Assembly: GCA_031281385.1 (NCBI GenBank)
Contig: JAITFL010000039.1
Span: 1 to 56,688 of the forward strand
Length of the DNA stretch: 56,688 nucleotides
Reading direction: 5' to 3'
From: Holophagales bacterium
GTDB taxonomy: Bacteria > Acidobacteriota > Holophagae > Holophagales > Holophagaceae
Shown: positions 52,939 through 56,688 of the stretch, in pieces
Layout of the letters: every line of letters starts with the position of its first letter
How positions within the stretch are numbered: the stretch's first letter is position 1
Notes under the pieces: generated by a model
Databases searched by the model: none
The model's input: only the letters and a program-made list of their open reading frames with translations
What the model was told of the DNA's origin: nothing
Program-made: the position numbers and the translations under genes

Positions 52939-53484
52939 ATGAAAAAACAATCCGGCTTCACACTCATCGAGCTGCTGCTCGTCATCGCCATCATTGGCAT
53001 CATATCAGCTATAGCCGTCCCCGCCTTCATTGGCCAGAGAGACAGTGCCAAGGATAAAGCCGCCCAGGCCAACTGTGCGTCTATCCTGACTGCCTTTATG
53101 GCTGCTATCAACAAAGTGGAAGATGACGGCACAACAGTAGGCAGCGTGGATATAACAAACATTAATGACCTTGTTGCTACCAATGATGTAAATACAGCCT
53201 TGGTGCCTGAAATATATAGGGAACAAAACCCTTGGAACAAAGCGGAACGCGCCTACGAATGGAAGGGTGTGCTTAATGAATCAACAACTTTTGATACTGA
53301 CATAAAGGATTTGGCGAAACCTGCGAATAAGGGACAAGTCCAGTTGGCCGCTGGCACAGTGGGCGGTAACTTGGTCGTGGGCGCAGCTGTGTACCTCAAT
53401 AAGCCTGTCAAAACAAGTACTGGCAGCGGTAGTACAAGTTCAGAGGCGGATCATGTAATGGTTAAAATCCAAGGCATCGGCTAA
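52939..53484 (+). CDS. Type IV pilin-like major pilin
   Basis: 181 residues from the ATG at 52939 (GGAG site). The prepilin signal is short and positively charged (MKKQSG) with cleavage between Gly6 and Phe7: FTLIELLLVIAIIGIISAIAVPAFI, including the Glu at position 5 of the mature protein and the hydrophobic helix of type IV pilins. A small globular domain follows with TTVGSVDITNINDLV and GGNLVVGAAVYLNKPVKTSTGSGSTSSEAD. It is cleaved by a prepilin peptidase and assembled into a pilus or pseudopilus. It ends at a clear terminator and is convergent with a second pilin-like gene. Confidence 0.9.
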   Translation: MKKQSGFTLIELLLVIAIIGIISAIAVPAFIGQRDSAKDKAAQANCASILTAFMAAINKVEDDGTTVGSVDITNINDLVATNDVNTALVPEIYREQNPWNKAERAYEWKGVLNESTTFDTDIKDLAKPANKGQVQLAAGTVGGNLVVGAAVYLNKPVKTSTGSGSTSSEADHVMVKIQGIG

Positions 53485-53503
53485 TACAGAGCCTGCCGCA
53501 GAT

Positions 53504-53526
53504 AAGGGGGCGGATGCCCCCTTTTT
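53504..53526 (+). terminator. Rho-independent terminator after the pilin gene
   Basis: aagggggc pairs with gccccctt around ggat, followed by a run of T; it is 20 bp past the pilin stop. It separates the two convergent pilin genes. Confidence 0.85.
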
Positions 53527-53579
53527 CTTTTGGCCCAAAAATGGTTAGGTTTCGCAACAGGTTCCGTTGCGAAATAACG

Positions 53580-54014
53580 TCACTTGACCTCGAATTCGCC
53601 ATTCTGGGTTCCTTTGAGCACAACTTTCCCCGACTCACCAGAAGGGAAGTAAACGTTGATGTCGAAGGCCAGCCCGCCTTCATTGATGGTGATCTTGAAA
53701 TCCATCTGCGAATTACCCTTGGGCTGGAAAGTGGGGATTATGTCTTTGCCTTCACCCTCTGGGCGGGTGCCACTGGCTTTGTACCAATAATCGCCGTCCA
53801 CGCCATAGACGCCCATGTCCGCTCTTCTGCTCTCCAGCGCCATTCGGATTACCTGGGCGTTTGTCTTTGCGTCCCCAATTATCCTCGCTCGTTTTCTCTG
53901 CCCAAGGAAAGAAGGCACTGCGATTGCCGTGAGTGTGCCCAAGATGGCGATTACCAATAGCAGTTCCACCAACGTGAACCCCTTGGCCCTATTTGTGCGA
54001 TTGCGCTTCAACAT
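53580..54014 (-). CDS. Type II/IV prepilin-like (GspG/GspH-type) protein
   Basis: 144 residues. The signal is basic (MLKRNRTNRAKG) with cleavage before FTLVELLLVIAILGTLTAIAVPSFLGQ, again with the Glu at mature position 5. The globular part is short and acidic (YGVDGDYWYKASGTRPEGEGKDIIPTF, FKITINEGGLAFDINVYFPSG). This length is that of pseudopilins of type II secretion or minor pilins. It converges on the pilin gene at 52939 and shares no obvious operon with it. Confidence 0.85.
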   Translation of the reverse strand: MLKRNRTNRAKGFTLVELLLVIAILGTLTAIAVPSFLGQRKRARIIGDAKTNAQVIRMALESRRADMGVYGVDGDYWYKASGTRPEGEGKDIIPTFQPKGNSQMDFKITINEGGLAFDINVYFPSGESGKVVLKGTQNGEFEVK

Positions 54015-54088
54015 GGATGCCCCCCCAGCTATGACTGATTTTTATTATAGCATCACAATTTTGGACGCTCGGAACGCCGCTTGCGCCA

Positions 54089-54117
54089 CAGTGATCAGTG
54101 GTGAGTGGTCAGTGATA
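54089..54117. repeat. Short imperfect repeats of agtggtcagtg type
   Basis: Three imperfect copies of cagtgatcagtg/gagtggtcagtg follow one another, 75 bp upstream of the pseudopilin start. They resemble the direct repeats at 19304-19331. Confidence 0.5.
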
Positions 54118-54182
54118 AATTTAGCGCGTTCGCGCTCTTGAAGTTCTTCCCTACGCCTCCACATCCGCTTTTAATGCCGCCT

Positions 54183-54233
54183 ATCGCCGTAAAGTCTTTG
54201 ACGCTGCCCCGCAGCGTCAAAGTCAACGGCGAT
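54183..54233. repeat. Large palindromic hairpin in a GC-rich intergenic repeat
   Basis: Outer arms atcgccgt/acggcgat (8 bp) and inner arms ctttgacgct/agcgtcaaag (10 bp) form a nested hairpin. The next 130 bp (to 54363) are GC-rich and full of short inverted pieces such as gcccgc...gcgggc. The 349-bp gap holds no gene. Confidence 0.6.
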
Positions 54234-54363
54234 TAGTCTCCATTCCTAACGGCGGCTCGCCCTATGCCCGCCCTTTTTCGGCGCGGGCTTCAAATCCGCG
54301 TCCCGCTGGCGCGGTCCGCTACATTCCGCCGCGCCTCCTAGGGCATTCGCCCTTTTGGAGAGA

Positions 54364-54439
<76 letters not shown>

Positions 54440-54502
54440 ATGGGAAAAGATAGTATGCCACTACGAGCCGCAAAGGTCAATCTATATTTTTTGCGCTGCG
54501 GA

Positions 54503-55888
54503 TCATTTTTTTTGTGCGGCAGCACCAATTTGGACGATGACTGGCACTTGTATCGTCCTTCCGACCTTAAATTGCGAACTGGTGATATTGTTTATGTCCA
54601 ATAACTCTTCTGGCGTGGTCTTATAGCGCACCGCAACTTTTGCTAGGGTGTCGCCCTTTTGGATTTTGTACGACCTGAACTCTACGCGCTCGGTGGCGGG
54701 AATGGCGGCCAACGCCTCTAGCGCATCTTGGCTTTTGCCAACTGGAACTTTCAATGAATAGAGCCTTGGGGGCGTGGTGCGGCGAAGCAATTCTGGGTTG
54801 AGCTCTTTCAAAGTTTCAACGTCTATCCCTGTGCGCTGCGCCAGCGAAGTGAGGCTGATGGATTTTTCTATTTCGATCACTTCGTACGTGTATGGCTCCA
54901 ATTGCTCCACCGCCAAGCCAAATCTGTCTGGGTGTTTGCCAACTAGCACAGCCGCGCAAAATTGGGGGACATAGTTTTTTGTCTCGCTCCACAAGTACCT
55001 TGACCTTGCGTGATCCCAAAAATTTCTGCTGTCTGTGCCATTCGTGGCCCTCGTGACAGCGCCTGGCCCTGCGTTATAGCCAGCCAAGGCGAGGTACCAA
55101 TCCCCTGTCAGCTCATAGAGATATTTCAAAAACCTTGCGGCTGCCCTTGTGGCCTTTGCTGGATCACGCCTTTCGTCCACCCAATTGTCAATCCGCAGTC
55201 CGTAGGTCTTGCCGGTGGCCGATATGAACTGCCACATTCCGACCGCTTTGGCCCTGCTTACTGCAACATTGCGGAAACCCGACTCTATCAGCGGAAGGTA
55301 CGCCAAATCCAGCGGGAGGCCCTCTTCTAGCAGCACTTGGTGGATCATCGGAATGTACTTGCTGCCTCGGCTGAGGCTGATCTCTATCTTTTCTTTTGAG
55401 CGCCCAGAAAAGGCCCCTATGAAGGCCAATACTTTGTCGTTTAGGTCTATCGGGAAATCAAAGGCTGTGTCCGCCTCTGCCGACTCGACCAGCGCCAGCT
55501 CTGACCTGAGGGCGTCCGCCGTGAGCGGCTCCAGTTTTTCAGAGCTCTTCACGCTGTCGCCGTCCGCCGCCGAAAAAAGGTCTTTTACGGCGTTCATTCT
55601 TTCCAGAAGGGCTATGACGTCCTTTCGCTTCAATAGTTCATTGGACCAGTCGGCCATCTGCGCTTCGGCTTCGTCCAGCCTCTCCGCCGCGGCCTCCATG
55701 TCTTCCTCCGCCATCGCCTTTTCGGCTGCCTCTATCGCTTTTTGGAGGCGGGCCACCCTTTCCCCGTCTGTCTTTGGGGCCTGCTCAAATAAATAGGCTC
55801 TCCCTATGTCTGAGGCATTTTGGGCGCGCATTGCCCCGCCGCCTGCCATCAAGATCAATAATGTCGCAGAAAAATAGTAGCTTTGCAT
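54503..55888 (-). CDS. MltD-like membrane-bound lytic transglycosylase with LysM
   Basis: 461 residues from the ATG at 55888 (GGAAG site); a signal peptide (YYFSATLLILMAGGGAMRAQ) follows. A helical, acidic linker (about 35-140) precedes the lysozyme-like SLT domain, GLPLDLAYLPLIESGFRNVAVSRAKAVGMWQFISATGKTYGLRIDNWVDERRDPAKATRAAARFL, with catalytic Glu in LIESGF and the ALAGYNAGPGAV motif. A single C-terminal LysM (EFRSYKIQKGDTLAKVAVRYKTTPEELLDINNITSSQFKVGRTIQVP) binds glycan. It cleaves peptidoglycan to anhydromuropeptides. An earlier in-frame ATG would lengthen it by 11 residues. Confidence 0.92.
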   Translation of the reverse strand: MQSYYFSATLLILMAGGGAMRAQNASDIGRAYLFEQAPKTDGERVARLQKAIEAAEKAMAEEDMEAAAERLDEAEAQMADWSNELLKRKDVIALLERMNAVKDLFSAADGDSVKSSEKLEPLTADALRSELALVESAEADTAFDFPIDLNDKVLAFIGAFSGRSKEKIEISLSRGSKYIPMIHQVLLEEGLPLDLAYLPLIESGFRNVAVSRAKAVGMWQFISATGKTYGLRIDNWVDERRDPAKATRAAARFLKYLYELTGDWYLALAGYNAGPGAVTRATNGTDSRNFWDHARSRYLWSETKNYVPQFCAAVLVGKHPDRFGLAVEQLEPYTYEVIEIEKSISLTSLAQRTGIDVETLKELNPELLRRTTPPRLYSLKVPVGKSQDALEALAAIPATERVEFRSYKIQKGDTLAKVAVRYKTTPEELLDINNITSSQFKVGRTIQVPVIVQIGAAAQKK

Positions 55889-56007
55889 TGGCTTCCATCG
55901 CATCCAGCGGCCGTAGCGCACGGCCTCGATGGCCGCACAAGTAATTGGCGCTTACATGCCAAAAAGCAAAAAGAATACCAGTGCTAGGCTGCACTCATGC
56001 AACGCTG

Positions 56008-56397
56008 TCAGTGGCTCTCGCTGGCAACGTGCGCCTCGTAGGCCGCCGCATCGAGAAGGGCGGGGTTGAGGTCGCCGCTTATTTTGATCTTGACGAACCA
56101 GCCCTTGCCGTATGGGTCTTCATTGACGTACTCGGGGTGCGCTTCCAAGTCGGCATTTGTTCCTATGACTTCGCCATTGGTGGGCATAAAGTATTCAGAA
56201 ACGGTCTTGACTGATTCCACCGTGCCTATCTCATCTCCGGCGTTGTGCGAGCTTCCCACTTCTGGCAGCTCTACAAATACAACGTCGCCAAGTGCCTCTT
56301 GGGCGTAGCTGGTGATGCCCACTAGGGCGGTGCCGTCTCCCAATGGCTTTAGGTATTCATGGTTTTGGGTGTATTTCATGTCAGCGGGGTATGTCAT
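56008..56397 (-). CDS. gcvH: Glycine cleavage system H protein
   Basis: 129 residues, full length; GGAGG lies a few bases before the ATG. The lipoyl domain has GITSYAQEALGDVVFVELPEVG and the lipoylation site Lys64 in TVESVKTVSEYFMPTNGEV, then PYGKGWFVKIKISG. The lipoyl arm carries the aminomethyl group between the P, T and L proteins in glycine cleavage. It follows gcvT on the same strand, 78 bp after its stop, and is the last gene before mltD. Confidence 0.96.
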   Translation of the reverse strand: MTYPADMKYTQNHEYLKPLGDGTALVGITSYAQEALGDVVFVELPEVGSSHNAGDEIGTVESVKTVSEYFMPTNGEVIGTNADLEAHPEYVNEDPYGKGWFVKIKISGDLNPALLDAAAYEAHVASESH

Positions 56398-56475
56398 GGG
56401 GCCTCCGAAAAATCATTTTATCGCATTGCACAATAATGTTGCCACTGTTGCTGTACGGGTAGCCATTGGGGATTG

Positions 56476-56688
56476 TCACTTGGCCCGCTTGTAGAATGGC
56501 GTGGGGACAACTTCTGCGGGACAGGACTTGCCCCTGATCTCGATGGCTATGGGGGTGCCAACATCCTTTAGGCGGCTTGGAACTATGGCGAGGCCCAAGT
56601 TGAACCCAAGCGTCGCGCTGGGGGCCCCGCTAGTGACAAAGCCCACTTGTGCGCCATCAGAGACAACTGGCATGCCATCCCTTGCTAT
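56476..56688 (-). CDS. gcvT: Glycine cleavage system T protein (aminomethyltransferase), C-terminal end
   Basis: The frame runs off the right edge, so only the last 70 residues are seen. VGFVTSGAPSATLGFNLGLAIVPSRLKDVGTPIAIEIRGKSCPAEVVPTPFYKR is the C-terminal domain of GcvT, with the VTSG-PS--LG and PFYKR phrases. The protein takes the aminomethyl group from lipoylated H protein and passes methylene to tetrahydrofolate, releasing ammonia. gcvH is the next gene downstream. Confidence 0.92.
   Translation of the reverse strand: MARDGMPVVSDGAQVGFVTSGAPSATLGFNLGLAIVPSRLKDVGTPIAIEIRGKSCPAEVVPTPFYKRAK

Overview
The window looks like chromosomal DNA from an uncultured, rod-shaped, Gram-negative bacterium of moderate GC content. 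The evidence is a complete mreB-mreC-mreD-mrdA-rodA cluster, GmhA (heptose/LPS precursor), a LolA-type carrier, an MltD-like lytic transglycosylase, several signal peptides or lipoprotein signals, and type IV pilin-like proteins. MutA/MutB plus a methylmalonyl-CoA epimerase suggest propionate or succinate metabolism. The phylum cannot be fixed from sequence reading alone. Heterodimeric mutase, MJ0042-FHA proteins, PilZ expansion and an XPB-like helicase together fit deltaproteobacterial-type, Acidobacteriota or Fibrobacterota-like lineages.

Layout, left part (1-16.3 kb): a B12-binding radical SAM gene runs off the left edge. Divergent from it is a co-oriented run: three tandem PilZ/pseudo-receiver paralogues, cutC, a methylmalonyl-CoA epimerase and an unknown gene. 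recA, an MFS transporter, cutA, a TIGR02757 gene, a cytochrome P460-like gene and a gmhA-(membrane protein)-hemW operon follow. Next comes a Panacea-domain toxin-antitoxin-like pair, bracketed by 16-bp inverted repeats.

Centre (16.3-36.6 kb): a lipoprotein with 14 RCC1-type repeats, a possible miniature element with 25-bp inverted ends, a secreted S9 peptidase, the rod-shape operon, a secreted C69 dipeptidase, mutA-mutB, a TPR gene, and a DinJ-like antitoxin with a frameshifted YafQ-like toxin.

Right part (36.9-56.7 kb): tRNA-Pro(GGG) lies beyond a minus-strand series (MerR, sigma-54 activator, zinc-ribbon membrane protein, TPR protein, FHA protein, an unannotated 47-residue gene, LolA, a putative outer-membrane protein). 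Then come a small AT-rich two-gene unit, a YycJ-like hydrolase, an XPB-type helicase, an ECF sigma factor with its probable anti-sigma partner, YbeY with a histone-H1-like tail, a membrane TPR gene, YebC, two convergent pilin-like genes, tRNA-Ala(GGC), MltD, gcvH and the end of gcvT.

The items most worth following are the repeat-bounded Panacea module with an unrecognised partner, the PilZ triplet whose receiver-like domains all carry His where the phospho-acceptor Asp should be, the YbeY-H1 fusion, and the FHA/TPR/zinc-ribbon/LolA series with its overlapping small gene. Several non-coding repeat families (inverted, palindromic and short tandem) sit between genes. All functions are read from motifs and family resemblance; no database search was run.
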